NCBI GenBank assembly: GCA_902798285.1 | Contig: CADBVZ010000002.1 | Span: 62,001-126,000 of the forward strand | DNA length: 64,000 nucleotides | Source of the DNA: an uncultured Prevotella sp. | GTDB taxonomy: Bacteria > Bacteroidota > Bacteroidia > Bacteroidales > Bacteroidaceae | Direction: 5' to 3' | Shown: in pieces, positions 15,992 to 25,781 of the stretch | How positions within the stretch are numbered: position 1 is the stretch's first letter | How the letters are laid out: each line of letters starts with the position of its first letter | Made by a program: the position numbers and the translations under genes | Notes under the pieces: generated by a model | Told to the model about the DNA's origin: nothing | Seen by the model: only the letters and a program-made list of their open reading frames with translations | Database searches by the model: none

Positions 15992-17524
15992 ATGTCCGAA
16001 ATCAACGACAATAAACGTATCGCAAAAAACACGATGTTTCTGTACCTACGGATGCTGGTGTTGCTTGTTGTGGGATTATATACTTCCCGCTTAACTCTGG
16101 TAGCTTTAGGTGTTTCAGACTATGGCGTTTACAATGTGGTAGGTGGAATTGTATCCATGTTTGTCTTTATCAATTATGCGATGATTAATTCCACCCAGCG
16201 ATATATTACCATTGAACTGGGGCGTGAAGATTATAAAAGGCTCAATCTGATATTCTCAACGAGTATCAATATACATGCCATCATCTCTCTGATCATCATT
16301 CTTTTGTCTGAAACCATTGGCTTATGGTTTTTCTATAACAAAATGAATATCCCTCCCGACAGGATGACTGCAGCCTTTTGGGTTCTTCAGTTTAGTGTTG
16401 TTTCATGCTTCGTAACTATTATGAGCGTACCCTATAACGCGCTTATTATAGCAAACGAAAAGATGTCGGCTTTTGCTTATCTGTCATTGATAGATGCTGC
16501 TCTTAAATTACTGGTTGTTTATTTGATTATCAATTATAATGGCGACAGGTTGATATTATACGGGCTTCTTATCCTCATCATAACTGTTTTTGATCGAATT
16601 TTATATGGGCAGTACTGCAGGAGGAAATTCCCGGAATCGGAATATCATTTTATGATTGATAAGCCACTGATGGTTGAGATGACGAAGTTCGCCAGCTGGA
16701 ATCTCTTGGGAAATCTCTCATATGTTTGCTATACACAGGGATTAAACCTGTTGCTTAATGTTTTCTTTAATCCGGTAGTCAATGCAGCACGAGGTATCGC
16801 AGTACAAATACAATCAGTGGTATCCAATTTCTCGTATAACATTGAGAATGCCATAAAGCCACAAATAACAAAATCCTATGCTCAGGAGGATATGAAGCGT
16901 ATGCATACTTTAATCTTCTTAAGTGCAAGATTATCCTTTTATGTATTGCTACTTATTTCATTGCCGATTATATTAGAAACAGATACCATCCTGAATTTGT
17001 GGTTAGTAGAGGTTCCTGAGCATACAGCCAATTTTGTTCAATTGACCTTGTTGTATCTCTTGTCGGAAACACTTACAAATCCTCTTCTGACAGCAGCCCA
17101 GGCAACGGGTGAGATGAGAAACTATCAATTGTCTGTGAGTCTTCTTTGCTTTTTTATCTTACCAATCTCCTATTTGGCATTGTTATTCCTACCTTATCCT
17201 GAAATAGTTTTTGTAGTATGCCTTGTTTTTAGTGTTATTACACAATTTGTTAAGTTATGGATTGTAGGTAAGCTTGTTCATCTTTCCATTTTCAACTATT
17301 TATGTGAGGTGTTTCTAAGAACAATGATCGTTTTCTTATGTGCTTTCTTACTGACATACCCTGCATTATATGTGTTGGAAGATAATATAATAGGCCTATT
17401 AGTTGTATCTCTGTATTGCTGCATTGTGGTGTTTATCATGGTGTATGTTTTGGGAATAAAAAGAGAGGAACGACAGTTTGTCAATAGGAAGTTAATGTTT
17501 TATTTGAAACCGTTGCGTTCATGA
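15992..17524 (+). CDS. Wzx-type oligosaccharide flippase, copy 1
   Basis: This 510-residue polytopic membrane protein should flip lipid-linked repeat units across the inner membrane. About 12-14 hydrophobic segments are visible. The N-terminus (RIAKNTMFLYLRMLVLLVVG, then LYTSR) and the GVSDYGVYNVVGG motif match two further flippases at 36494 and 50685. The start ATG is at 15992, after a weaker TTG at 15989. The stop overlaps the next start as ATGA. Confidence 0.9.
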   Translation: MSEINDNKRIAKNTMFLYLRMLVLLVVGLYTSRLTLVALGVSDYGVYNVVGGIVSMFVFINYAMINSTQRYITIELGREDYKRLNLIFSTSINIHAIISLIIILLSETIGLWFFYNKMNIPPDRMTAAFWVLQFSVVSCFVTIMSVPYNALIIANEKMSAFAYLSLIDAALKLLVVYLIINYNGDRLILYGLLILIITVFDRILYGQYCRRKFPESEYHFMIDKPLMVEMTKFASWNLLGNLSYVCYTQGLNLLLNVFFNPVVNAARGIAVQIQSVVSNFSYNIENAIKPQITKSYAQEDMKRMHTLIFLSARLSFYVLLLISLPIILETDTILNLWLVEVPEHTANFVQLTLLYLLSETLTNPLLTAAQATGEMRNYQLSVSLLCFFILPISYLALLFLPYPEIVFVVCLVFSVITQFVKLWIVGKLVHLSIFNYLCEVFLRTMIVFLCAFLLTYPALYVLEDNIIGLLVVSLYCCIVVFIMVYVLGIKREERQFVNRKLMFYLKPLRS

Positions 17525-18447
17525 TAAGTCCGACGATATCAGTAGTCATTCCTTTGTATAATAAGGCTCAATATATAGAGAAGACCATTAACTCTGTATT
17601 GAATCAGACTTATGATCACTTTGAAATAGTGATAGTAGATGATGGGTCTACAGATGAAAGTGTCAATGTTATCAAGAAAACGTTTGATTCAGATAAGATT
17701 CGCCTATTTCAAAAAGAAAACGGAGGTCCTTCCTCAGCCAGGAATAGAGGCGTGTTAGAGTCAAAAGGAGATTGGATTGTATTTTTGGATGCAGATGATA
17801 TCCTTTTGCCAAATGCTCTTGAATATTTTTCCAATCTTATTCTTAAGGTCGGTAATCATGTTGAATATATTATCTGCAACTATTTCATAAAGACGGATCA
17901 TGAGATAAAACTGTTTTCCCAAGCGCATATTGACAGAATAGTTTCCAATCCCTTTTATTTGGAGGCTGTTCGCGATTTGTCTGAGAGAGCGGGGTCTGCA
18001 GTTATGAAAAGGACCTTGTTGCTAAGTCATCCCTTTAAGGAGTACCTCAGGAGATTTGAAGATGCTGAGTGCCAATATGAGATGATGCGTTCCACAAAGG
18101 TGTATTTATCTTCTGTTCCCGTTATGATAACAGATAGAGACGCAACCTCCGCAGCAGGTCCTCGGAAAAATATCAATGAGGATTTTATTGGTTATCTTCA
18201 ATTTGAAGGGAAGTCATTTTGGGAGCAGATGTCTCTATATCTTTTGGCATTAGAGTGTAAAATCGATTATCCAGAGGAAGCTGGCAGATACGATGAAGTT
18301 TATCATAGTCGAAAATATAGAATGGCTTACCTTTATGTTAGGATACGAAGACGTATTTGTAATGCTTTTCGTAGAATGATCCATCATGAAGAAAACTATA
18401 CTTTAGAAGAACTTTTGTCTCTTAGCTCATATGGTAGATTTAAATGA
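17521..18447 (+). CDS. GT2 family glycosyltransferase
   Basis: The 308-residue product has a GT-A fold start (ISVVIPLYNKAQYIEKTINS), the VDDGST motif and the metal-binding FLDADDI at about residue 86-92. It should add one sugar to the undecaprenyl-linked repeat unit on the cytoplasmic face. Coupling is tight: ATGA overlap with the flippase upstream and a 17-bp overlap with the cupin gene downstream. Confidence 0.88.
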   Translation: MISPTISVVIPLYNKAQYIEKTINSVLNQTYDHFEIVIVDDGSTDESVNVIKKTFDSDKIRLFQKENGGPSSARNRGVLESKGDWIVFLDADDILLPNALEYFSNLILKVGNHVEYIICNYFIKTDHEIKLFSQAHIDRIVSNPFYLEAVRDLSERAGSAVMKRTLLLSHPFKEYLRRFEDAECQYEMMRSTKVYLSSVPVMITDRDATSAAGPRKNINEDFIGYLQFEGKSFWEQMSLYLLALECKIDYPEEAGRYDEVYHSRKYRMAYLYVRIRRRICNAFRRMIHHEENYTLEELLSLSSYGRFK

Positions 18448-19342
18448 AAGTAGAATAATTGACCTTCCAAAGATAGAAGATCCACGCGGTAATTTGTCAA
18501 TTATAGAACAAATTAAGAATGTTCCTTTTGAAATCAAACGGACACATTGGATCTATGATGTGCCTGGAGGTGTTAATAGAGGAGGGCATGCATACAAAGA
18601 AACTGAGGAGTTTATCGTGGCATTGTCAGGTAGCTTTGATGTAGAGATTGATAATGGTTTTTCCAAGAAGAACTATTCTCTGAATAGGTCATATTATGGT
18701 TTATATGTACCAAAAGGTATGTGGCGAACGATGACAAACTTCTCTACGAATTCGTTGGCATTAGTGCTGTCTTCTACTGAGTATAATCCTCAGGATTATA
18801 TTATGAACTATGAGGAGTATAAGGCATGGAGGCGAGATATAAATATACTTCCATTATCATCAGAAAACGATACCTCAGTAAAATGTAACAATCCTGGAAA
18901 TAATCAATTTGCAAGAGAAGGCAGGAGTGTTTTTGATTGTTCTTTGTGTGAACTCAATAAAATGCACGATAAAGAGGGAAATCTGACTTTCATCTATGAG
19001 AATGTCCATGTACCTTTCCCTATCAATCGCGTTTTTTATTCGTATGATATCCCAGGAGGCGAAGATCGTGGCGCACATGCTCACAAGAATTGTCACCAGT
19101 TTCTGATTGCTGCCAGTGGTAGTTTTGAGGTGGCTCTTGATGATGGAACAAACAAACGAACGGTTGTGCTTAATAGACCTTTCTGGGGGTTGCATGTTCC
19201 TCCTGGTATATGGGCTTCAGAGCAGGGTTTCTCTTCTGGTAGCATCTGTTTGGTGTTGGCATCGGAGGGCTATTCTGAAGATGACTATATCAGGAACTAT
19301 GATGATTATCTGGAATATTTAAAGACAAGAGACAATGGTTAA
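18431..19342 (+). CDS. Double FdtA/QdtA-type cupin (dTDP-4-keto-6-deoxyhexose 3,4-ketoisomerase-like fusion)
   Basis: Two complete WxcM/FdtA-like cupin domains sit in one 303-residue chain (about 3-125 and 165-300). Each has an IYDVPGG or SYDIPGG segment and a glycine-rich His motif. Domain 2 keeps the full RGAHAHK motif. Domain 1 reads RGGHAYK, so the second histidine is replaced by Tyr. The family isomerises 4-keto-6-deoxy sugars to 3-keto sugars as the step before transamination. The adjoining DegT aminotransferase fits exactly that role and overlaps by 8 bp. The product is probably a dTDP-3-amino-3,6-dideoxyhexose (Fuc3N or Qui3N). No local dTDP-glucose dehydratase is seen. Confidence 0.82.
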   Translation: MVDLNESRIIDLPKIEDPRGNLSIIEQIKNVPFEIKRTHWIYDVPGGVNRGGHAYKETEEFIVALSGSFDVEIDNGFSKKNYSLNRSYYGLYVPKGMWRTMTNFSTNSLALVLSSTEYNPQDYIMNYEEYKAWRRDINILPLSSENDTSVKCNNPGNNQFAREGRSVFDCSLCELNKMHDKEGNLTFIYENVHVPFPINRVFYSYDIPGGEDRGAHAHKNCHQFLIAASGSFEVALDDGTNKRTVVLNRPFWGLHVPPGIWASEQGFSSGSICLVLASEGYSEDDYIRNYDDYLEYLKTRDNG

Positions 19343-20435
19343 ACTATTGGATCTGCAGGCTATTACGGCCATGCATGCTGATGAGTATAAGGCGGCAGTC
19401 AATCGGGTGATTGAATCTGGCTGGTTCCTGCAGGGTAATGAGAATAAACAGTTTGAGGCAAATTATGCCAAATATATAGGAACAAATCATTGTATTGCAG
19501 TCGCCAATGGTCTGGATGCATTGAAATTAATTCTTCGTGGTTACAAGGAATTGGGCCTTATGAAGGATGGTGATGAAATCATTGTTCCTGCAAATACTTA
19601 TATTGCTACCATTCTGGCTATTACTGATAATCATCTTGTTCCTGTTTTGGTAGAGCCCACCTTTGAACATTTGGAGATAGATATCGACCAGATAGAGCAG
19701 CATATCACGCCAAAGACTAAAGGTGTTATGATTGTACATCTCTATGGGCGTATTGCGTATAATGATAAGCTTGGTGAGATTTGTAAAAGGCATGGTCTGA
19801 AACTGATGGAGGATTGTGCTCAGAGTCATGGATGTGCATGGAAAGGAATAAAAACTGGTGCATTGGGAGATGCTGCAGCTCACTCATTCTATCCAGGAAA
19901 AAACCTTGGCGCTTTTGGTGATGCTGGTGCTGTAACCACCGATGATCCAGAACTGGCTTCTGTCATAAGGGCTTTAGCCAATTATGGCAGTCAGAAGAAA
20001 TATGTGTTTAAGTATGTGGGAATAAATAGCCGTATGGCGGAGACAGATGCTGCAGTTCTTGATGTGAAACTAAAGTACTTGGATGAGAATAATGCAAAAC
20101 GCCAGCAATTGGCTGCGTATTATTATGAAGAAATTAGTAATCCATTGATTACGTTGCCCCATATAATTCCCGATGAGAATAATGTCTATCATCAGTTCCC
20201 CATATTCTGTGAACGTCGTGATGAATTGCAACAGTATCTGACAAATCATGGAATTCAGACATTGATTCATTATCCAATACCTCCTCACAAGCAGGAATGC
20301 TATAAGGAATGGAATGAACGCAGTTATCCTATCACGGAAAAGATACATGCTCAGGAATTGTCCATACCGATGAATCAGGTTGTGACAATGGAGGAGGCTA
20401 AAGAAGTAGTAGGTGCATTAAATGCATTTAAGTAG
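19335..20435 (+). CDS. DegT/DnrJ/EryC1/StrS aminotransferase (FdtB-like, 3-amino sugar)
   Basis: This PLP enzyme should convert the 3-keto sugar nucleotide made by the preceding cupin into a 3-amino-3,6-dideoxyhexose nucleotide. The 366-residue product shows the substrate-binding start (LLDLQAI), VANGLDAL, the EDCAQSHG segment and the PLP lysine in SFYPGKNLGAFGDAG (Lys189). The overlap with the cupin gene and the order cupin-aminotransferase match known fdtA-fdtB pairs. Confidence 0.9.
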   Translation: MVKLLDLQAITAMHADEYKAAVNRVIESGWFLQGNENKQFEANYAKYIGTNHCIAVANGLDALKLILRGYKELGLMKDGDEIIVPANTYIATILAITDNHLVPVLVEPTFEHLEIDIDQIEQHITPKTKGVMIVHLYGRIAYNDKLGEICKRHGLKLMEDCAQSHGCAWKGIKTGALGDAAAHSFYPGKNLGAFGDAGAVTTDDPELASVIRALANYGSQKKYVFKYVGINSRMAETDAAVLDVKLKYLDENNAKRQQLAAYYYEEISNPLITLPHIIPDENNVYHQFPIFCERRDELQQYLTNHGIQTLIHYPIPPHKQECYKEWNERSYPITEKIHAQELSIPMNQVVTMEEAKEVVGALNAFK

Positions 20436-20436
20436 A

Positions 20437-21486
20437 ATGACAACGGTTCTGTGTACATTATACAACAGTCTCTATCTTGACAAAGGGCTCGTCTTATATG
20501 ATTCCTTGTGCAAGTGTGCTAAGGATTTTAAGCTATATGTCCTCTGTATGGATGAGAAGTGTTACGACATTCTTGTGGGGATGAATCAGCAACATCATAT
20601 TCCCATCCGTCTGTCGGATTTTGAGTATGGTGATGATGAGTTGCTTAAAGCCAAAGAGAATCGTCCTATAGGGGAGTATTGTTGGACTTGTAGCTCGTCT
20701 TTGATACGTTTCGTTATCAGTCATTATAATGAACCGGTATGTACCTATATCGATGCAGATATGTACTTTTACCACGACCCTCAAGTCTTGGTAGATGAAA
20801 TGATCCAAGCTGGTAAGTCTGTCATGGTGACTCCGCATAGATTTCCCAAAGAAGATGAGAAACAGGCCGATACTGTTGGCACCTATTGTGTAGAGTTTAA
20901 CACGTTCTTGAATAATAACGAAGGCTTAGAGGTCCTTGACTATTGGAGAAACAGATGCCTGGAGTGCTGTAGTAATATTGGTGACGGTATTCATTGGGGA
21001 GATCAAAAGTATTTGGAGGAACTAGTGGATAAATATGATTGTGTTCATGTCTGTCAGAATCGAGGAGCCGGTGTGGCTTTGTGGAATATTAAATTATATG
21101 CTAAAGGGGATTTGAATGAAGGCATGATGATCAGGGATAAAGAAAGAGATTGTAATATCCCTTTGATCTTTTATCATTATCAGAATGTAACCTATATAAC
21201 ACCAACTATCGTAAGCACTTCTATTGAAAAGGGACGTTTGGATGTTGATTATGCCTTGGTTTACGAATTGTATGATGCTTACCTTAAGAGAATCGCTGAG
21301 AAGAAAGAGTATTTGCGAGCAAATTGTCAAATCGATGATTATATAACAGTTCACCCCACATCCAAGGGTCCGGCAGACTCGATTATAAAGAAAGTGATAA
21401 AACGAACGTTATTATATAAGTTGCTTTGGCGCCAGTATATATTCCAAAAGTATATGTATTATTTGATAGACTTGAAGAAATCATGA
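20437..21486 (+). CDS. Putative GT-A fold glycosyltransferase
   Basis: The 349-residue product carries a DxD-type motif in TYIDADMYFYHDP (about residues 103-115), typical of nucleotide-sugar-dependent transferases with GT8-like folds. A later segment (GDGIHWGDQKYLEEL) resembles the acceptor region of such enzymes. The ATG at 20437 lies one base after the preceding stop. The 3' end overlaps the acyltransferase gene as ATGA. The sugar cannot be named. Confidence 0.7.
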   Translation: MTTVLCTLYNSLYLDKGLVLYDSLCKCAKDFKLYVLCMDEKCYDILVGMNQQHHIPIRLSDFEYGDDELLKAKENRPIGEYCWTCSSSLIRFVISHYNEPVCTYIDADMYFYHDPQVLVDEMIQAGKSVMVTPHRFPKEDEKQADTVGTYCVEFNTFLNNNEGLEVLDYWRNRCLECCSNIGDGIHWGDQKYLEELVDKYDCVHVCQNRGAGVALWNIKLYAKGDLNEGMMIRDKERDCNIPLIFYHYQNVTYITPTIVSTSIEKGRLDVDYALVYELYDAYLKRIAEKKEYLRANCQIDDYITVHPTSKGPADSIIKKVIKRTLLYKLLWRQYIFQKYMYYLIDLKKS

Positions 21487-22124
21487 TTCTTAAAATTCTG
21501 AACATACTTAAGGTGCGCATTCGTCGGATCATTCAGAAATGGAGTAGTAGCATCAACAGAGCGAAGTTTCGTTCTTCTAACATTCAGTTCGGAAAAGAGA
21601 TGAATGTGATAGGTAAGGTATATCTTGATGTGCATAAGGAATCAACGGTGACGATTGGAGATAACTTTACTTTTCTGAGTGGAATGGGCTTGAATCCCTT
21701 GTGTCGCAACCTGCGTGGTAGTATAAGGGTCAGAAGAAATGCGATATTAAAAATTGGAAATCGTGTTGGAATGAGTTCTGCTTGTATCTGGGTAAAGAAA
21801 CAGATTGAGATCGGAAATAATGTTTTTATTGGTGGGAATGTCATTATGATGGATAATGATGCCCATACTTTGAATTGGCAAATCAGAAGGAGTGATGAAA
21901 TGGAAGATGGTCTTCCCGTTCATGCGAGTCAAGCTGCATCAGCTCCGATTATTATTGAAGATGATGTCATGATTGGGGCCAATACGATCATATTGAAAGG
22001 AACGAGAATTGGTGCCAGGAGTGTCATCGGTGCTGGTAGTGTTGTCACCAAATCAATTCCAGCCGATTGTATTGCTGCAGGAAATCCGTGTAGAGTAATC
22101 CGTCAGCTAACAGAGAAAGATTGA
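21483..22124 (+). CDS. Hexapeptide-repeat acyltransferase (left-handed beta-helix)
   Basis: The 213-residue product has imperfect isoleucine-rich hexapeptide repeats (IEIGNNVFIGGNVIMMDNDA and PIIIEDDVMIGANTIILKGT). The C-terminal AGSVVTKSIPADCIAAGNPC segment is typical of maltose O-acetyltransferase-like enzymes. The catalytic-type histidine is in DNDAHTL. It probably O- or N-acetylates a sugar of the repeat unit, possibly the 3-amino group introduced by the upstream aminotransferase. The start codon overlaps the preceding stop. Confidence 0.87.
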   Translation: MILKILNILKVRIRRIIQKWSSSINRAKFRSSNIQFGKEMNVIGKVYLDVHKESTVTIGDNFTFLSGMGLNPLCRNLRGSIRVRRNAILKIGNRVGMSSACIWVKKQIEIGNNVFIGGNVIMMDNDAHTLNWQIRRSDEMEDGLPVHASQAASAPIIIEDDVMIGANTIILKGTRIGARSVIGAGSVVTKSIPADCIAAGNPCRVIRQLTEKD

Positions 22125-22126
22125 TT

Positions 22127-22885
22127 ATGAAATTCTCTATCATCACGGTTTCTTATAATTCATCTTCACTTTTAGAAAAGACGATACTGTCAGTTATCAA
22201 TCAGACATATCGTGATTATGAATATATTATTATAGATGGAGGGAGTACCGATGACACCAAGGTCATCATTGAAAAATACGCTGACTATATTTCATACTGG
22301 GTATCAGAGCCAGACAAGGGCATCTATGATGCCATGAATAAAGCCGCTAGAATTGCTAAGGGTGATTGGCTATTCTTCATTAATTGTGATGATCAATTTT
22401 ATAATAACGCGGTATTAGAAACTGTAGCTCGTTTGATTGTAACGCCCGATACCATTTATTATGGAGATGCTGTCATGCTCCCAGATGGTCATATCCATGG
22501 TGGTGCTTTCAGTAAAAAAGGTCTTTGCCGATTAAATATCTGCCATCAAACCATATTCTATCCCAGGATTGTTTTTGAAAAGTATAGTTATAATACCAAT
22601 TATAAACTATATGCTGATTGGAATTTGAATATCATATGTATGGGGGATAAAACCATCTCTTTTTCATATATGAACGAACTTATTTCATATTATATGTTAG
22701 GAGGGGCATCTTATATGCATAATGATTACGCATTTGAAAAAGATTTCTATAAGATCATTAGATGCAATTTTGGCATATCCTATTATATTTATTTATACTA
22801 CCTTCATTACAAGCTCAAATTCATCAAGCTGTTATTTAAGATGATGGGGAATCATAGTCTTGATAATAATTGGACCATTTATTGA
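22127..22885 (+). CDS. GT2 family glycosyltransferase (WcaA/CpsO-like)
   Basis: The product of about 252 residues has the typical sequence SIITVSYNSSSLLEKTILSV, IDGGSTDDT, SEPDKGIYDAMNKA and the FFINCDDQF acid motif. It should transfer a sugar from a nucleotide donor to the lipid-linked oligosaccharide. ATG 22127 is preferred to the TTG at 22121 that overlaps the preceding stop. Confidence 0.87.
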   Translation: MKFSIITVSYNSSSLLEKTILSVINQTYRDYEYIIIDGGSTDDTKVIIEKYADYISYWVSEPDKGIYDAMNKAARIAKGDWLFFINCDDQFYNNAVLETVARLIVTPDTIYYGDAVMLPDGHIHGGAFSKKGLCRLNICHQTIFYPRIVFEKYSYNTNYKLYADWNLNIICMGDKTISFSYMNELISYYMLGGASYMHNDYAFEKDFYKIIRCNFGISYYIYLYYLHYKLKFIKLLFKMMGNHSLDNNWTIY

Positions 22886-22907
22886 TTTTAAAAAGTAGAA
22901 GAACGTA

Positions 22908-23858
22908 ATGGAACAATTGTTTGTTAGTGTTATCATCCCCAATTTCAATCATGCTCCATTCCTGGATGAGCGGATTCGCAGCATTCTGAATCAGACGTAT
23001 CAGAATTTTGAATTGATCATCCTTGATGACTGTTCTACCGACGATGGAGCGAGCCAAGCTGTGATTGAAACATACAGGTCAAACCCTCATGTCAGTCATA
23101 TTGTCTATAATGATGTGAATAGCGGCTCCACCTTTAAGCAATGGCAGAAAGGTTTTGATCTTGCCAAAGGCGAATTGATATGGATAGCAGAGAGTGATGA
23201 TAGTTGTTCCCCTAGTTTCCTGGAAACAGTCGTCCAACCATTTGAAAAAGATAGTCAGTGCGTATTGTCCTTTTCAAGATCCATGCGGATGGACGGACAG
23301 GGAACCATAAAAGATGTCTATGGTACTCAAAAGTACATGAATGCTTCATTCCTCATAGATGGAAAGCGTTTTATTAATCGATATCTTAAAAAACAGAATA
23401 TCGTCGTGAATGCCAGCTCTGCAGTTTTTCGTAAGAGAATATTGTCTGGTATCGATCCTCATTATATGACTCTCAGAGGATGTGGCGATTGGCTGTTTTG
23501 GATCCATCTGGCTGAGTGTGGGAAAGTTTCTTATGCGCCAGAGAAACTCAATTATTACAGATATCACTCGGACAATACAACCTCTCATAAAGATGCAGAT
23601 GGTACGAATGATCGGGAGATGCTGGAGATTTTCAATTATCTGCATGCTGGTCATTATTATAGTCGATGGGAATTCCTTGCCATGAAGACTAGTAGATATC
23701 TGTGGCGTCTTCGTGAACTCCCCTTCTCTTCTAGAGAAGAGCAAAAACGATTCTTGACAGCATGGAACCTGTCGGGTTTAGAGTTAGTGATGGGTAGACT
23801 CTTGCTTTTTTGTACAAACATTAAGGAAGGTATAGCCCATAGAATCAGACTGAGGTGA
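22908..23858 (+). CDS. GT2 family glycosyltransferase
   Basis: The 316-residue product carries SVIIPNFNHAPFLDERIRSI, LDDCSTDD and IAESDDSCSP, the acidic donor-binding triad of GT2 enzymes. The C-terminal 60 residues are basic and may contact the membrane. The stop overlaps the next start (TGATG). Confidence 0.87.
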   Translation: MEQLFVSVIIPNFNHAPFLDERIRSILNQTYQNFELIILDDCSTDDGASQAVIETYRSNPHVSHIVYNDVNSGSTFKQWQKGFDLAKGELIWIAESDDSCSPSFLETVVQPFEKDSQCVLSFSRSMRMDGQGTIKDVYGTQKYMNASFLIDGKRFINRYLKKQNIVVNASSAVFRKRILSGIDPHYMTLRGCGDWLFWIHLAECGKVSYAPEKLNYYRYHSDNTTSHKDADGTNDREMLEIFNYLHAGHYYSRWEFLAMKTSRYLWRLRELPFSSREEQKRFLTAWNLSGLELVMGRLLLFCTNIKEGIAHRIRLR

Positions 23859-24901
23859 TGAGAGATAATATAACAGGCAAATCAATACTGTTGATAGGTG
23901 ATCCGTTTTATGGCTATTGTGCTTTTATCAAAGAGCAGTTGCTGTTACTCGGTGCCAAGTCTATTCGTTTTATAGAAGCCCCTTTCTACACCGGCAGTTT
24001 TAGGGATGATATCAATCTGTCAACAGTCGTCTCTTGGTTAAAAGACCCGAAGGTTAGAACGCACTGGACCCAGAAACTCCTCAACGAGTTGGGTGATGAA
24101 GTCTTTGATACCCTCTTTGTGGTACAAAAGATGCCATTCAAGAAATTTTTTGTGGATGATTTGAAGTCCAGGAATCCACGATTACGGTCGATCCTCTTTT
24201 TATGGGATACTTTTCGAACTCAGCAAGCACGATACAAGGATTATTTGCCAAAATTTGATAAGGTATATACCTTTGATAAGGACGATGCCGCTACTTATCA
24301 TCTGACCTATTTCCCTGACTTCTATATTGAAGAAGAGGCCGTCCCCATCAGTCAGTGTCAATATGATGTGGCATTTGTAGGAACGATGGATGCAGACGAC
24401 ACCAGTTACAGGGGGAAGATCTTGGCAGCCATCAGTGAGTTGTGCCAACAGGAAGGGTTGAACTCCTTTTTCTATTTAAGGTATTATAATTATAATAAGA
24501 CTGACGGCAGTCTGAAACAACGGCTGAAGAGGTTTAAGTTTAGGCATTATAATCAAGAGGTGGAAAGACTTCAGAAATATGGTTTCATGCACGAATCGGC
24601 CCTTCCGTTAAGTGAGTATAACCATATCATGGCCAATACCAAGGCGGTGATCGATATCAGTCATCGTCATCGACAAGGACTGACCATTAATGCCATCACA
24701 GCTTTGGCAAATGGTAGGAAACTGATAACCACCAATCAAAGAATCAAGGAAGAATCCTTTTATGATCCTGAGATGATTTGTATCATCGATGAGAAGGCAC
24801 CAGTTATCGATCCGGCATTTTTACGTAGCCCCTATCGGCTAGTTGATATGTCTTTCCTCCGAATGGATCATTGGCTGAAGCATATCGTTAACGAGCAATA
24901 A
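23858..24901 (+). CDS. CgeB-like putative glycosyltransferase
   Basis: The 347-residue product begins with a Rossmann-like strand (SILLIGDPFYGYC). The middle part resembles CgeB/GT-B proteins: FLWDTF, KVYTFDKDDAATYHLTYFPDF and DVAFVGTMDADDTSYRGKIL. Near the C-terminus LSEYNHIMANTKAVIDISHR matches the donor-binding half of such enzymes. The donor is unknown. The call is by pattern similarity only. Confidence 0.6.
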   Translation: MRDNITGKSILLIGDPFYGYCAFIKEQLLLLGAKSIRFIEAPFYTGSFRDDINLSTVVSWLKDPKVRTHWTQKLLNELGDEVFDTLFVVQKMPFKKFFVDDLKSRNPRLRSILFLWDTFRTQQARYKDYLPKFDKVYTFDKDDAATYHLTYFPDFYIEEEAVPISQCQYDVAFVGTMDADDTSYRGKILAAISELCQQEGLNSFFYLRYYNYNKTDGSLKQRLKRFKFRHYNQEVERLQKYGFMHESALPLSEYNHIMANTKAVIDISHRHRQGLTINAITALANGRKLITTNQRIKEESFYDPEMICIIDEKAPVIDPAFLRSPYRLVDMSFLRMDHWLKHIVNEQ

Positions 24902-24902
24902 G

Positions 24903-25781
24903 ATGATTAAGGAAATATATAGAAAGATTACCAAACACAAATGGGAATTAGGCTTTGTTGAGAACTCCCTAAGCGAGGTCCTTCAGGGCGAACCATTACG
25001 TGTTCGTTGGGTGAAGCATCACTATACAGATAGGTGGTTTGCCGACCCTTTTATCCTAAACGTATCCGATACAGACATCGTATTGTTGGTAGAGGAATTC
25101 TGTTATCAATTGAAGAGAGGGCGTATCGCCAAACTGGTCATCGATAGGGAAACCTGCGAACTAAAACGCATGAAGATTGTGTTGGATCTACCCACACATC
25201 TGAGTTTTCCGGCCATTTATAGGGATCATGGGAAGGTGTATATATACCCAGAGAACCATGATAGTGGTGAGTTGAAGCTGTATCTGTATGATGATGCCAC
25301 GGAAACCTGTCAGTTCGACAGAGTCTTATGTCAAGAACCGTTGACAGACGCAATATATACGAATCTCTTTGGTGAGAAGATAATCTTCTCCACCAAGATA
25401 CCGACACAAAATGGCGGTGAACTGGACATTTATGCCTACAATGATGCTACTTCGTTATATGAACTCAAGGATAGCTGCCATTTTAATGAGAACATCGCCC
25501 GTATGGCAGGTGATTTCTTCGTTGTTCAAAACGATATTTACCGTCCTGCCCAAGAGAGTAACCATAGTTACGGACACGCCGTTTCCATCCAGAAAGTATC
25601 CCGCCGGGATTCGCATGTCGCATTTGAAGAATGCGTGAGACTCTATTCTCCCCATCCCGATTTACAGCTTGGCATGCATACCTTTAATGTATTTGGCGGT
25701 ATGGTGGTAGTGGATGTAAAAGGGTACGTCCATCCAGGTATATCCAGGATATTGTCAAAAGTCAAGAACCTTGTTCGATGA
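24903..25781 (+). CDS. Beta-propeller protein resembling the GINT1 N-terminal domain
   Basis: The 292-residue soluble protein has repeated four-strand blades with Asp- and aromatic-rich turns. Landmarks are YTDRWFADPFIL, LVEEFCYQLKRGRIA, HLSFPAIYRDHGKVYIYPEN and FGEKIIFSTKI. This pattern resembles the five-bladed propeller fused to glucosamine inositolphosphorylceramide transferases and found alone in bacterial capsule loci. A transferase or glycan-binding role is likely, but no catalytic residue can be assigned. It overlaps the following GT4 gene by 4 bp. Confidence 0.6.
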   Translation: MIKEIYRKITKHKWELGFVENSLSEVLQGEPLRVRWVKHHYTDRWFADPFILNVSDTDIVLLVEEFCYQLKRGRIAKLVIDRETCELKRMKIVLDLPTHLSFPAIYRDHGKVYIYPENHDSGELKLYLYDDATETCQFDRVLCQEPLTDAIYTNLFGEKIIFSTKIPTQNGGELDIYAYNDATSLYELKDSCHFNENIARMAGDFFVVQNDIYRPAQESNHSYGHAVSIQKVSRRDSHVAFEECVRLYSPHPDLQLGMHTFNVFGGMVVVDVKGYVHPGISRILSKVKNLVR

